Source: Rathayibacter_A sp036510655 (GTDB taxonomy: Bacteria > Actinomycetota > Actinomycetes > Actinomycetales > Microbacteriaceae). From it: DNA of 64,000 nt. Positions 7,716-16,283 of the stretch are shown here, piece after piece. A program made the translations under genes and the position numbers. The notes below the pieces were generated by a model that was not told the DNA's origin, made no database searches, and saw only the letters and a list, made by a program, of their open reading frames with translations. The DNA is taken from the NCBI GenBank assembly GCA_036510655.1, contig DATCDQ010000002.1, positions 1 through 64,000 of the forward strand. The letters are read 5' to 3'. How positions within the stretch are numbered: position 1 is the stretch's first letter; the number at the start of each line of letters is the position of its first letter.

Positions 7716-9020
7716 TCATTCGTAACGCAAGGCGTCAATCGGGTTCTGGCGCGCGGCGCGGCGCGCGGGCAGGGTTCCCGCCAAGAATGCGATCACCATG
7801 ACGACACCGATGATCACTGCGATCGAACCCGGTGTGAACAGCATGACATGCAAACCGGGCAGTCCGGACAGGACGGTTCGTGAGAGCGCTGAGCTGACGA
7901 GGGAGCCCAGCCCGATCGCGACCGCCGCGCCGATGGCGCTGCCGAGGAATCCGATGAACACCGCCTCTGTGCTGAACAGCGCGTAGACCTTGCTTCCACT
8001 CATGCCCATTGCTTTCATCAGGCCGATCTCACGGGTGCGCTCCTGCACGCTCATCAGCAGCGTATTGATGATGCCGAAACCTGCTGCGACGAGGGCGATG
8101 ATTGCGAAAGCATCGAGCACGCCGATGATGCCGTTGATCACCGTCTCGAAAGAGCCGATCTGGTCGGCTACTGTCTGTGCGGTGAATCCCTTGGCATGCA
8201 GATCTTTCTTGATCGCGTCGATCTGCGCTGTTGTGGCATTGCTCGCGATGTGGGCAGTGGCGACAGCGTAACCAGTCGTCTTCGCAGCCGGCCTCCCGGT
8301 GGTCTGTACGGTGTGAAGCGCATCGGTAAGGTGTTGGTTGAAGCCGAGTCCTCCGCCGATCAGTGTCGTATTCTGAACGCCGGCCACGGTTGCCGTGACC
8401 TGGTGCTGCGTGCCCAGGTAGTCGGTGACGCCGAACGTGAGGGTGTGACCGATGGCGTCGTTCGCGGTGGCAAATCCAAGACTGTCGAGGTAACTGATCG
8501 GGAGTAGAACCTCGTTCTTGTCGCCGTGTGAATCCAGCTGACTACCCGCCGCCAGATCCGCCTTCGTGAACGCTGCAGTCTGATTGACGGTCACCTGATA
8601 CTTGTCGCTGGCCGCGCTTTGTACGTAATCCGGTGACACTTGAACCAGCGGGTTCACATCGAGGATGCCGGGGGTCCCCGCGATCGTCGTGACGTCCCTT
8701 GAGTCGAGTGTGGCCACGCTGATCCCGGCGGCGGCTGCGCCGCCGCCGAAACCCCCGGATCCGCTGACTTTGCTCGGGTCGTATTTGGCGGGACCGGCAT
8801 CCGGTTTCGTCGCGGCCGCCGTCTTCGTGACCGTCAACACGTTGGCTGCGCCGATCGACGCGACCTGAGTATTGATGTAGCTGGAGACTCCGGCGCCGAT
8901 CGCGCTCGTGATCGTCAGCGTGAAGGCTCCGATGAAGATGGCGATGACGGTGAGGGTCGTGCGCAGTTTGCTGCGGAAGCTGTTGCCGATGGCGGTTTTC
9001 ACGATGTCGACGAACTTCAT
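7716..9020 (-). CDS. MacB-like ABC transporter permease
   Basis: 434 residues: one N-terminal TM helix (about 17-40), a large extracytoplasmic MacB periplasmic core-like domain, then three C-terminal TM helices of the FtsX domain (about 295-430) with the coupling segment SVQERTREIGLMKAMGMSGS. Such permeases do not translocate across the membrane but couple ATP hydrolysis to conformational change outside it (mechanotransmission), handling lipoproteins, peptides or antibiotics. The start overlaps the ATPase stop (ATGA). A Gly/Ala-rich insertion near residues 85-95 looks like a disordered loop. Confidence 0.9.
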   Translation of the reverse strand: MKFVDIVKTAIGNSFRSKLRTTLTVIAIFIGAFTLTITSAIGAGVSSYINTQVASIGAANVLTVTKTAAATKPDAGPAKYDPSKVSGSGGFGGGAAAAGISVATLDSRDVTTIAGTPGILDVNPLVQVSPDYVQSAASDKYQVTVNQTAAFTKADLAAGSQLDSHGDKNEVLLPISYLDSLGFATANDAIGHTLTFGVTDYLGTQHQVTATVAGVQNTTLIGGGLGFNQHLTDALHTVQTTGRPAAKTTGYAVATAHIASNATTAQIDAIKKDLHAKGFTAQTVADQIGSFETVINGIIGVLDAFAIIALVAAGFGIINTLLMSVQERTREIGLMKAMGMSGSKVYALFSTEAVFIGFLGSAIGAAVAIGLGSLVSSALSRTVLSGLPGLHVMLFTPGSIAVIIGVVMVIAFLAGTLPARRAARQNPIDALRYE

Positions 9021-9712
9021 GAGAGGCGCTCCGCTTCGGTCGCTTCGAGGCCGTCGTGGATGAAGAGCTGTCGGTCGCAGCGAGCCGCCAACGCCTGGTC
9101 GTGGGTCACCAGGATGAGCGTGATTCCTTTCTCCCTGTTCAGGGAGAACAGGATGTCCTCGACGATTTTTCCCGTCACGCTGTCGAGATTGCCGGTCGGT
9201 TCGTCGGCGAAGATCACCTTTGGATTGTTCACGAGCGCTCGCGCGATCACGGCGCGCTGTTTCTGCCCACCCGACAGGTTCCCCGCTTTGTTCTTGGCCT
9301 TGTCGCCCAATTCGAGTTGCTCCAGCGCAGCCATTCCGAGAGCCTTGCGTTCCTTCGGAGCGACGCCGGCGATTTTCAGCGGAAGGACCACATTGTCGAG
9401 TACGGAGGCGTTGGCAGTGAGAAAGAACTGCTGGAAGACGAAGCCGAAGTCGCGGTTACGCAACCGATTCACGTCCGCAGCACGCAGAGCCGTCGAGTCG
9501 GAGCCGCCGACGAGCACCGCTCCGCCGTCAGGGCCGTCGAGGAGGGCGAGCAGGTGCATGAGCGTCGACTTGCCCGACCCGCTCTTGCCGACGATCGCGA
9601 TGGATTCGCCTGCGTTGATCTCGAGGGACACCCCCTTGAGTGCATCGAAACGATTGGAACCGTGGCCGTATGACTTTCGGATGTCGCGTGCAGCAAGAAT
9701 GGGGGAGGTCAT
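9017..9712 (-). CDS. ABC transporter ATP-binding protein (MacB/LolD type)
   Basis: 231 residues with Walker A GKSGSGKST (about 42-50), ABC signature LSGGQKQR (about 147), Walker B VIFADEPTGNLDS and the switch His in LILVTHDQ. The DEPTGNLDS form is typical of the LolD/MacB/FtsE group. It is first in the operon with the permease and TetR gene and presumably forms a dimer under two permease copies. Confidence 0.93.
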   Translation of the reverse strand: MTSPILAARDIRKSYGHGSNRFDALKGVSLEINAGESIAIVGKSGSGKSTLMHLLALLDGPDGGAVLVGGSDSTALRAADVNRLRNRDFGFVFQQFFLTANASVLDNVVLPLKIAGVAPKERKALGMAALEQLELGDKAKNKAGNLSGGQKQRAVIARALVNNPKVIFADEPTGNLDSVTGKIVEDILFSLNREKGITLILVTHDQALAARCDRQLFIHDGLEATEAERLS

Positions 9713-9839
9713 GCTCGAGGTTGTCTTCTTTCAGACCGATTTGCGTGTGGATGTGTGAGCAGGTGCCCGCATCATGAATTTTGCAGGGCGTGCAAAGTTA
9801 GCGTAGGCGCCGTGAGATATGGGCTAGCTGGGAACCCAG

Positions 9840-9891
9840 CGTGCTCGCAGGGCGAGCTCTCAGCGCGTGCTCGCAGCGCGAGCTCTCAGCG
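9840..9891. repeat. Two 26-bp direct repeats, each containing a hairpin
   Basis: Two nearly identical units start at 9840 and 9866. Each holds the self-complementary core GCTCGCAG(G/C)GCGAGC followed by TCTCAGC. The second overlaps the last two codons of the RecQ-type helicase gene, so the pair may act as its terminator. It also lies about 130 bp upstream of the ABC operon. Confidence 0.6.
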
Positions 9892-12177
9892 TTGTGCAAG
9901 CGTGAAGGGAAGCACAGGTCCGGATCCGGCGTTGCGCAGGGCGCGTGCGGCGATGGTCAGTGTCCATCTGCTGTCCGCGAGGTCGTCGATGAGCAGCACT
10001 GGTCCCGGCGGCTCGGTGGGCACGAAGCCGACCAGGACATCGGCAGAGTCCGAACGATCCGGGTCTGCCGGATCATTCGGATCCGTCAGCGCGGCATCGG
10101 TATCGGTATTCGTATTGGTGGCGGCCAGCGCGGCGCGCATCCCGTCTGGAACGCTGAAGCGTTCCCACACGGACGCGAGCCGATAGGCGCTGTTGCCGCC
10201 AGGGCCGCCGCTCGGTCCTCCACCGGCCAATTCGAGCGAGCCGAGGTAGGGCAGCCGGCCGAGGGCGGCGAGTCCGGCTGCAAGGGATCCGACCAGCAGC
10301 GGGCGACTGCGTGACGGCACGGAAACCACCGACGTCGGCCGAGTGGCCCAGTTCCACTCGCCGAGCACACGGGCGCACGCGTTCAGCAGTGCCTCGTCGA
10401 TTGGAGCATCCGTGGTCGCGCCGTCGGCAGAGTTGCCATCTGCACTCGGCGCGAATAATGCGCGAAGTCGATTGCCCCAGCCGAGGTCGGTCAGGCGCGC
10501 CAGGGAGCGCCCGGTGCTGAAGTTCTCGGCCGAGGGAATCTTGCCGGACACGCGGATGCCGAGTGCGGCCATTCCGCTCGGCCACAGCGACCGCGGTGCG
10601 AGCTCGACGCCGACTTTCTCGAGTGCATTCGTGGCTGTACCAAGGGCATCCGCGGCAACGTCCTCCGGATACCAGACACCGGCGCACCGGTCGCAGCGGC
10701 CGCACGGCCGCGCATCAGGATCATCGAGAGCGCGCTGCAAGAACTCCATGCGGCAACCGTCAGTGTGCTCGTATTCGAGCATCGCGGCCGCTTCAGCGCT
10801 GCGTGCCTGTGCGATGCGTGCGTAGCGCTCTTCGTCGTAGTCCCACGGCTGGCCGGTGGACTCCCAACCGCCGCGCGTACGTCGAACGACACCGTCGACA
10901 TCGAGCACCTTGAGCAGAAGTTCGAGCGTGTTGCGCTTGAGGTTCACCCGGGTTTCCAGGGCGGCGGTCGAAAGCGATCCTGATGCGGCGTTCAACGCCT
11001 GGAGCACTTGCGTGACACGTTCGCGGCTCGGCATCGACGCGGTCGCGAAGTACGCCCAGATCGCCGGGTCTTCGTCACCGGGAAGGAGCAGCACGTCGGC
11101 GTGATCGGTCGCGCGTCCTGCGCGGCCGACCTGCTGATAGTAGGCGACCGGTGAGGACGGTGCGCCAAGGTGGATCACGAAGCCCAGGTCGGGCTTGTCG
11201 AATCCCATGCCGAGCGCGCTCGTGGCGACGAGTGCTTTGACATGGTTCTGTTTGAGCGCCGATTCCGCGTCTTCGCGCTCGGCCGGTTCGGTGCGGCCGG
11301 TATAGGCCCGCACGTCGTACCCGGCATCGCGCAACACGGCAGCAGTGTCTTCGGCCGCGGACACCGTCAGGGTGTAGATGATACCGCTGCCGGCAAGCTC
11401 ATTCAGATTCGAGATCAACCACGCGAGTCGCGCACCGGGCTCGCGCAGCCGCAGCACACCGAGCCGCAGTGATGCGCGTGCGAGCGAGCCGCGGATGGTG
11501 AGCACGGCATCTGCCTCGCTGGGGTGCGTGCTCGCGCCCAACTGCTCAGCCACATCCGTCACCACTCGAGAGTTCGCGGTTGCGGTTGTTGCGAGCACCG
11601 GCACGCCTGCGGGAAGTGTTGACACGAGTTCGCGCAAACGCCGGTAGTCGGGCCGGAAGTCGTGGCCCCAATCCGAAATGCAGTGCGCCTCGTCGATGAC
11701 AAGCATGCCCATGCGTGCTGTGAGCGTCGGCAGCTGTTCTTCGCGAAACGTCGGGTTGTTGAGGCGTTCGGGTGAGACGAGCAGCACGTCGACCTCGTCG
11801 GCGTCGAGCGCCGCCCGAGCCCGACCCCATTCCGTTGCGTTCGCGGAGTTGATCGAAACCGCTCGAACGCCGGCTCGTGCGGCGGCGGCGACCTGGTCGC
11901 GCATCAGGGCGAGCAGTGGCGAAACGATAACGCTCGGTCCGGCGCCCCGTCGGCGCAACAGCAGCGTCGCCACGAAATACACCGCTGACTTGCCCCACCC
12001 CGTTCGTTGCACGACGAGTGCACGCCGACGCCCGGTGACGAGTGCGTGGATCGCCTCGAACTGACCGTCGTGGAACGTGGCCAGCGATGACCCGACGAGT
12101 GCGTGCAGCACCGCGTCCGCCTCAGCGCGTAGCGCGACGTCGGATGCGAGGGCGGATGCGGATGCTGCGTCGGTCAT
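9886..12177 (-). CDS. RecQ family ATP-dependent DNA helicase with C-terminal phosphoribosyltransferase-like segment
   Basis: 763 residues. RecA-like domain 1 carries the Walker A-like QRTGWGKS (about 57-64) and DEAHCISDWGHDFRPDYRRL (161-180). Domain 2 carries GMGFDKPDLGFVIHLGAPSS and QQVGRAGR. The RecQ-Ct zinc site is seen as a Cys in DGCRMEF and CGRCDRC. There is no HRDC domain. Instead the last 150 residues include an Asn/Asp-rich linker and end with PGPVLLIDDLADSRWTLTIA, then ARALRNAG. This resembles the PRPP-binding loop (hydrophobics-DD-x-x-x-S/T) of type I phosphoribosyltransferases. The enzyme should unwind DNA 3' to 5' in repair; the role of the tail is unknown. Confidence 0.9.
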   Translation of the reverse strand: MTDAASASALASDVALRAEADAVLHALVGSSLATFHDGQFEAIHALVTGRRRALVVQRTGWGKSAVYFVATLLLRRRGAGPSVIVSPLLALMRDQVAAAARAGVRAVSINSANATEWGRARAALDADEVDVLLVSPERLNNPTFREEQLPTLTARMGMLVIDEAHCISDWGHDFRPDYRRLRELVSTLPAGVPVLATTATANSRVVTDVAEQLGASTHPSEADAVLTIRGSLARASLRLGVLRLREPGARLAWLISNLNELAGSGIIYTLTVSAAEDTAAVLRDAGYDVRAYTGRTEPAEREDAESALKQNHVKALVATSALGMGFDKPDLGFVIHLGAPSSPVAYYQQVGRAGRATDHADVLLLPGDEDPAIWAYFATASMPSRERVTQVLQALNAASGSLSTAALETRVNLKRNTLELLLKVLDVDGVVRRTRGGWESTGQPWDYDEERYARIAQARSAEAAAMLEYEHTDGCRMEFLQRALDDPDARPCGRCDRCAGVWYPEDVAADALGTATNALEKVGVELAPRSLWPSGMAALGIRVSGKIPSAENFSTGRSLARLTDLGWGNRLRALFAPSADGNSADGATTDAPIDEALLNACARVLGEWNWATRPTSVVSVPSRSRPLLVGSLAAGLAALGRLPYLGSLELAGGGPSGGPGGNSAYRLASVWERFSVPDGMRAALAATNTNTDTDAALTDPNDPADPDRSDSADVLVGFVPTEPPGPVLLIDDLADSRWTLTIAARALRNAGSGPVLPFTLAQR

Positions 12178-12277
12178 GCCCCCAGGGTGTCATGGACCAT
12201 AGACATTCGCCTGTGTCGCACGCATCGCCTGTGGAGCGCTGTTACCTCGCGAGCCCTGTGGGGGAGTACCTCGGTGA

Positions 12278-12493
12278 TCAGCCCGGCGGCAGAGGCGGCG
12301 TGACCAGGAAGTGCCAACCGAGCCACCACCAGAACACGAGGATCGTGATACGCACCGCACGCGAGGCCATCACGCGGTCGAGCAGCGTGTCGAACGGGGC
12401 GATCTTGTCCGGGTTCCGGCGTGATGTCAGCACTAGCACGATCGCGAGCACGCCGCATGCGCAAAACCCGACAATCGTGATCACTCGGCTCAT
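12278..12493 (-). CDS. Small two-TM membrane protein (DUF6186-like)
   Basis: 71 residues from the ATG at 12491-12493, which overlaps the upstream stop by ATGA and is preferred over a start 45 nt further upstream. There are two TM helices (VITIVGFCACGVLAIVLVLT and VRITILVFWWWLGWHFLV) joined by a charged loop. It resembles short actinobacterial DUF6186 proteins in my memory. The function is unknown. It is translationally coupled to the next membrane protein upstream. Confidence 0.7.
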   Translation of the reverse strand: MSRVITIVGFCACGVLAIVLVLTSRRNPDKIAPFDTLLDRVMASRAVRITILVFWWWLGWHFLVTPPLPPG

Positions 12494-13182
12494 CGTGTGT
12501 GCCCGCGTCGCATCAGGGCGGCTCCGCCGATGAGCCACACCGCTATGCCGGCCGCGCGGAACAGCGGATTATCCAGCGGTGGACCGATCAAGTCGGACAG
12601 TGCCGGGTGCGCATACACGGCGTCGGCAGAGGGCATCCCAAGGAAGAATGAGCTCACCTCCCAGGCGCACAGCGCCAGGCCGAGGGCTGACCACAGGATT
12701 GCCGCCCATCGGATCGCGCGCGATTGCGAGCGCTCGCGGGACTGCTCGGCGGAGGCGTCTGCAGCCGGGTTCGGCCACGCGAACGGAATCAGCGTGAGGC
12801 CGACGCCTGCAACGATGACGCCATCCGCAAAGCTGTAGCGCGGCAGGAAGGTCAGGAGCGCGACCAGGATGACGCCGACCGAATATGCAACGACAGTGCG
12901 CGGCGATCGCCAGCTGCGGGTGAAGCGCAGCAGACCGAGCACATCCAGCGTCAGGACTACGGCGGCGCCGAGGAAAACGGCGCCGTCTGCCGGAGCGCCG
13001 CGGAAGAATTGGAAGGCGCTGGTCAGGCACAGAATGGCGATCCACGGCGCATCGCTGCGAACCCGCCTGCCGACGCGCGCACGTGCCGGCTGCTCACGAA
13101 TGTTCCGCGCACGAGTGTTCTGCGCGGGCGCCTTGTGGGCACGTTTCTGCCGTGTGCGCGGAGTCTGATGTTCGTTCGCCAT
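12490..13182 (-). CDS. Hypothetical membrane protein, about 5-6 TM
   Basis: 230 residues. The first 40 are strongly basic and rich in Arg/Lys/Ala (KRAHKAPAQNTRARNIREQP), suggesting a cytoplasmic nucleic-acid- or membrane-contacting tail. Hydrophobic segments follow at about 45-65, 68-85, 98-115, 120-135, 160-180 and 205-222. I recognise no domain. It is coupled to the small membrane protein downstream. Confidence 0.65.
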   Translation of the reverse strand: MANEHQTPRTRQKRAHKAPAQNTRARNIREQPARARVGRRVRSDAPWIAILCLTSAFQFFRGAPADGAVFLGAAVVLTLDVLGLLRFTRSWRSPRTVVAYSVGVILVALLTFLPRYSFADGVIVAGVGLTLIPFAWPNPAADASAEQSRERSQSRAIRWAAILWSALGLALCAWEVSSFFLGMPSADAVYAHPALSDLIGPPLDNPLFRAAGIAVWLIGGAALMRRGHTR

Positions 13183-13251
13183 GAGATCACCGGGGCGGGA
13201 TTCACGAGTGGGAAGCCGTCCTGTTTTCTCAGGCTACTCTCATCTGACTCA

Positions 13252-14547
13252 CTAGCCGCCGAACCCTGGCCCACTGAAGAGCGCGTGCGCGATCGCGAAG
13301 ATCACGAGCCCCGCCACAGACCCGACGACCGTGCCGTTAATGCGGATGAACTGCAGATCGCGACCGACCTGCAACTCTATTTTCTCCGTCGTCTCGGCGG
13401 GGTCCCAACGCTTGACCGTGTCGGTGATGATGCCGACGATGTCGTGACGATACGTCGAGACCAAGTGGGTTGCGGCATCCGTGGCCCACGCGTTCACCTT
13501 CGCGCCGAGCACGGCATCGGTTGCGAGCCGGCCGCCGACGTCCGTCAGAGCGGATGCGATGCCTCGCCGCAGCGCGCTGCTCTCGTCGGCCAGGGACTCG
13601 AGCAGCGCTGAGCGGGCCGCCTCCCACACACTGCCGGCCAGTTCGCGCACGCGCGGGTCGTCGAACGCTCGGTTCTTCGCGGCCTCGAGTTTCGCGATCG
13701 TCGCCGCATCGTTCTGCAGGCGCTCGGTCAGCGTCGTCAGATAACCGTCGATCGCCTGGCGCAACTTGTGGTTCGGGTTTGCGCGCACATCGCGCACGAA
13801 CCGCTGCGCCTCGTGATAGACCGTGTCGTCGACGAAGCGGTTGACGACGCTGGGCACCCAGGAAGGCAGGCGAGCGGATGCGAGCGCGCCGAACGCATCC
13901 GGATTCTCGCTCACCCACGTGTCGAGCCGGTCGAACACGAGGTCGACGGCCTCGCGGTGGCCACCGGATGCGATCACCTTCTCGCCGAGGCGGCCGAGCG
14001 GCGGCCCCCACAGCGGGTCGAGCACGTGGCGATGCACGATGGACTCGATCAGGGTCTTCATGTCCTCGTCGTCGAGCATTGTGGCGACGCCGCGCAGGGC
14101 GGTCGAGGCCTCTGCCGTGACGCGGCGTGCGTTGTGCGGTTGCGCAAGCCAACTCCCGAGACCGGTGGCAAGGTCGATGGACTCGAGCTTGCCGCGCACC
14201 GCGCTCTCGGAGAGGAAGTTGGTCTCGACGAACTCGCCGAGGCTCTCGCCGATCTCGTCTTTGCGGTTGGGGATGATCGCCGTGTGCGGGATCTTCAACC
14301 CGAACGGATGCCGGAACAGCGCGGTCACCGCGAACCAGTCGGCCAACGCGCCGACCATGCCGCCCTCGGCGGCTGCGCGCACGTATTGCAGCCACGGGTA
14401 CTCGTGCTGGAAGGCGAACGCGACGGCGAAAACAACGGTGAGGCCGATCAGCAGGCCGAGCGCGATGGCTTTCATGCGTCGCAGCGCGGACCGGCGCGCG
14501 GCATCCGCGGGGGAGAGCACGGCGTTTTCGCGGAGGAGAGTGGTCAC
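13252..14547 (-). CDS. DUF445 family membrane-anchored protein (YjiN-like)
   Basis: 431 residues. An N-terminal TM helix (AIALGLLIGLTVVFAVAFAF) is followed by the DUF445 hallmark AAAEGGMVGALADWFAVTAL and then FRHPFGLKIPHTAIIP. The middle is a long alpha-helical region with a coiled-coil look, and a final TM helix lies at the C-terminus. The function of the family is unknown. An AGGAAAGGAG ribosome binding site lies just before the GTG start. A short scar matching part of this gene occurs at 16228-16283. Confidence 0.88.
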   Translation of the reverse strand: MTTLLRENAVLSPADAARRSALRRMKAIALGLLIGLTVVFAVAFAFQHEYPWLQYVRAAAEGGMVGALADWFAVTALFRHPFGLKIPHTAIIPNRKDEIGESLGEFVETNFLSESAVRGKLESIDLATGLGSWLAQPHNARRVTAEASTALRGVATMLDDEDMKTLIESIVHRHVLDPLWGPPLGRLGEKVIASGGHREAVDLVFDRLDTWVSENPDAFGALASARLPSWVPSVVNRFVDDTVYHEAQRFVRDVRANPNHKLRQAIDGYLTTLTERLQNDAATIAKLEAAKNRAFDDPRVRELAGSVWEAARSALLESLADESSALRRGIASALTDVGGRLATDAVLGAKVNAWATDAATHLVSTYRHDIVGIITDTVKRWDPAETTEKIELQVGRDLQFIRINGTVVGSVAGLVIFAIAHALFSGPGFGG

Positions 14548-14629
14548 GAATACTCCTTTCCTGTGCCTCCGATTGTCTCAGGTGATCGGATGGGCGCCGG
14601 TTCGGTGGCGGCTGCGCGAAGCCGGATGC

Positions 14630-14732
14630 GAGGCGGTAGCGAGGCGGTAGCGAGGAAAAGATGGTGGTCGGGTAGCGAGGTACGAGCGTATCGAGACCCG
14701 TATCGAGATCTGCGTGCGGGGTCTTGATACGC
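14630..14732. repeat. Intergenic repeat of the TAGCGAG...CGTATCGAGACC type with imperfect hairpin
   Basis: The stretch contains two copies of GAGGCGGTAGC, then GGTAGCGAGGTACGAGCGTA. An inverted repeat follows: GCGTATCGAGACCC at 14686-14699 and its near complement at 14719-14732 (13 of 14 match). Elements with this core are, to my knowledge, scattered between genes in Microbacteriaceae. A relative lies at 61445-61498. Confidence 0.6.
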
Positions 14733-14772
14733 TTGCAGGTCATCCAATCCTGGACCAGCTGGGGGACTTCAC

Positions 14773-15237
14773 GTGTCGGCTCCGACGTCAAGAAAGACAC
14801 GGGCCGCCCGCTTCACGCGGCAGGTGGGCGCGACGCTTGGTGAGGTCTCAAGGAATGCGATTGCCGTCGACGTGGTGGCGATCACGGGCGGCGCCCCGGG
14901 GAGCGAGACTGATCCCATCCAGTTGGGAGACGTTGGCGACGACGGGTTCCGCTTCGCCAAGGTCGGAATCGCGATCAAAACCGCGGAAGAATTCACGCTG
15001 ACCGTGCCGGACGCATGGCAGAACCGGATGCGCATCGGATGGGGCAATCACGGTGCGGTGCTTGCGACCACGTTGCGCGTACCGGGATGCACGTCAACGC
15101 CGCCCGGGGCTTCGTGGGTCGTCTACCCCGGCGGTTTTCGGCTGAAGACCGCAGCGTGTGTCCCGTTGATCGTGAAGACAGACAGTGAGACACAGACCAT
15201 CAACGTTCCGATCGGTAAGCGCTGCCCCAGCGGCTGA
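14773..15237 (+). CDS. Hypothetical protein
   Basis: 154 residues from a GTG with GGGGGA 7 nt upstream. It has a basic N-terminus (SRKTRAARFTRQ) and no signal peptide or TM helix. The body is beta-rich (VDVVAITGGAPGSETDPIQL; FRLKTAACVPLIVKT) with two Cys that could pair (CTSTPPG and CVPLIV). I do not recognise it. The fold looks like an exported beta-sandwich, so a lost signal peptide is possible. Confidence 0.55.
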   Translation: MSAPTSRKTRAARFTRQVGATLGEVSRNAIAVDVVAITGGAPGSETDPIQLGDVGDDGFRFAKVGIAIKTAEEFTLTVPDAWQNRMRIGWGNHGAVLATTLRVPGCTSTPPGASWVVYPGGFRLKTAACVPLIVKTDSETQTINVPIGKRCPSG

Positions 15238-15292
15238 GGCTCTGTGTCCAGAGCCCTCGCGAGCTGCTGGCGCCCGAAGAATCTTGATGATA

Positions 15293-15310
15293 TAGTAAGC
15301 GCACTTACTA
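15293..15310. promoter_or_regulatory. MarR-type operator upstream of the SRPBCC-MarR operon
   Basis: TAGTAAG-CGCA-CTTACTA is a perfect inverted repeat (7 bp arms) 15 nt before the SRPBCC start. It overlaps a TATAGT-like -10 region. The next gene but one encodes a MarR regulator, so autorepression is likely. Confidence 0.65.
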
Positions 15311-15324
15311 GATAGGAGAATCTC

Positions 15325-15753
15325 ATGTGGACAACCAGCCATGAAGCAACAACACCCGCCGGACCCGACGCCGTGTGGGCCGCACTGCAAGCGTTGCATT
15401 CGGGAATTGCGCTCGGACCGAACTCCGACTTGTTCGAGTTGCACGGCCCGTTCCAGGCAGGCACACGGTTGACCGTCACCCCGCAGGGCCAGGAGCCGAT
15501 GGAATCCGTCATCACCGAATTGGAACCCGGCGTCGTGTATGCCGACCAGACGGTGTTCGGCGAGCTGACGCTCGCCTTCCGTCACCGGCTGAGCCCTACT
15601 CCGACCGGCGGGACCACGGTCACACATGTGCTGGAAATCACCGGCGGCGGCGCCGACGAGCTCGGCCCCGAGCTCGGCCCACAGATCAGCGCGGATTTCC
15701 CTGTTGCGATGAGCGAACTGTTAGCCGCCGCGGAACGAGGTGTGCATGCCTGA
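15325..15753 (+). CDS. SRPBCC (START/Bet v1-like) domain protein
   Basis: 142 residues forming one helix-grip SRPBCC domain: TTPAGPDAVWAALQAL at the start, VYADQTVFGELTLAFRHRLS in the sheet and a long C-terminal helix (AMSELLAAAERGV). Such proteins bind hydrophobic ligands, and those paired with MarR or ArsR regulators are common. An AGGAGA ribosome binding site lies before the ATG. The stop overlaps the start of the MarR gene, so both are co-translated. Confidence 0.85.
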   Translation: MWTTSHEATTPAGPDAVWAALQALHSGIALGPNSDLFELHGPFQAGTRLTVTPQGQEPMESVITELEPGVVYADQTVFGELTLAFRHRLSPTPTGGTTVTHVLEITGGGADELGPELGPQISADFPVAMSELLAAAERGVHA

Positions 15754-16201
15754 CGGCTCTCTGGGCACCCGGTTCGAGTCTGCCGCCGAGAGCCCAGGCC
15801 TGACTCTGTGGCACGTCACCAACCGCTGGCAAGCGGCCATGCGGGCGGCGCTGGCGCCACACGGCATCACGCACGTGCAGTACGTGTTGTTGGCGTGCCT
15901 GGTCTGGCTTCACGCGGCCGAGCCTGGGCGGCAACTCACCCAAGCTGAGCTCGCAGATTTCGCGGGCACAGACGTGATGATGACATCCCAAGTACTCCGT
16001 ACGCTCGAAGCAAAAGGACTCATCCAGCGGGCGCAGCACCCCACCGACGGCCGCGCCAGGGTTCTGCTCCCGACGAAAATCGGGATCACGGCCGCTCGGC
16101 GAGCAACCCACGATGTCGAAGACGCCGATGCCATCTTCTTCGCATCGGTGGAAAACATGGGCACCTTCGCGGACCAGCTCACCCGCCTTGCGAGACTGTG
16201 A
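15746..16201 (+). CDS. MarR family transcriptional regulator
   Basis: 151 residues from the ATG at 15746 (GAGG 5 nt upstream); a GTG 6 nt earlier is possible but badly spaced. The winged-helix core reads TQAELADFAGTDVMMTSQVL followed by RTLEAKGLIQRAQHPTDGRA, the classic MarR recognition helix and wing. It is coupled to the SRPBCC gene and probably binds the inverted repeat at 15293-15310. The ligand is unknown, possibly the same as that of the SRPBCC protein. Confidence 0.88.
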   Translation: MPDGSLGTRFESAAESPGLTLWHVTNRWQAAMRAALAPHGITHVQYVLLACLVWLHAAEPGRQLTQAELADFAGTDVMMTSQVLRTLEAKGLIQRAQHPTDGRARVLLPTKIGITAARRATHDVEDADAIFFASVENMGTFADQLTRLARL

Positions 16202-16227
16202 GGTTCGCGCGGCCGGAAACCTTTAAG

Positions 16228-16283
16228 TTGCCGGCCAGTTCGCGCGCGCGGATCGTTCTTTAGGCGCTCGGTCAGCGTGGTCA
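16228..16283 (-). pseudogene. Scar of a second DUF445 gene
   Basis: The segment matches two separated parts of the DUF445 gene at 13252-14547: 16228-16250 corresponds to about 13631-13654 and 16251-16283 to about 13707-13739, with the intervening bases deleted. On the minus strand it still reads TTLTERL, as in the DUF445 protein, followed by a few residues resembling DPRVRELAG. It is what is left of a duplicated or divergent paralogue and abuts the start of the next gene. Confidence 0.6.
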
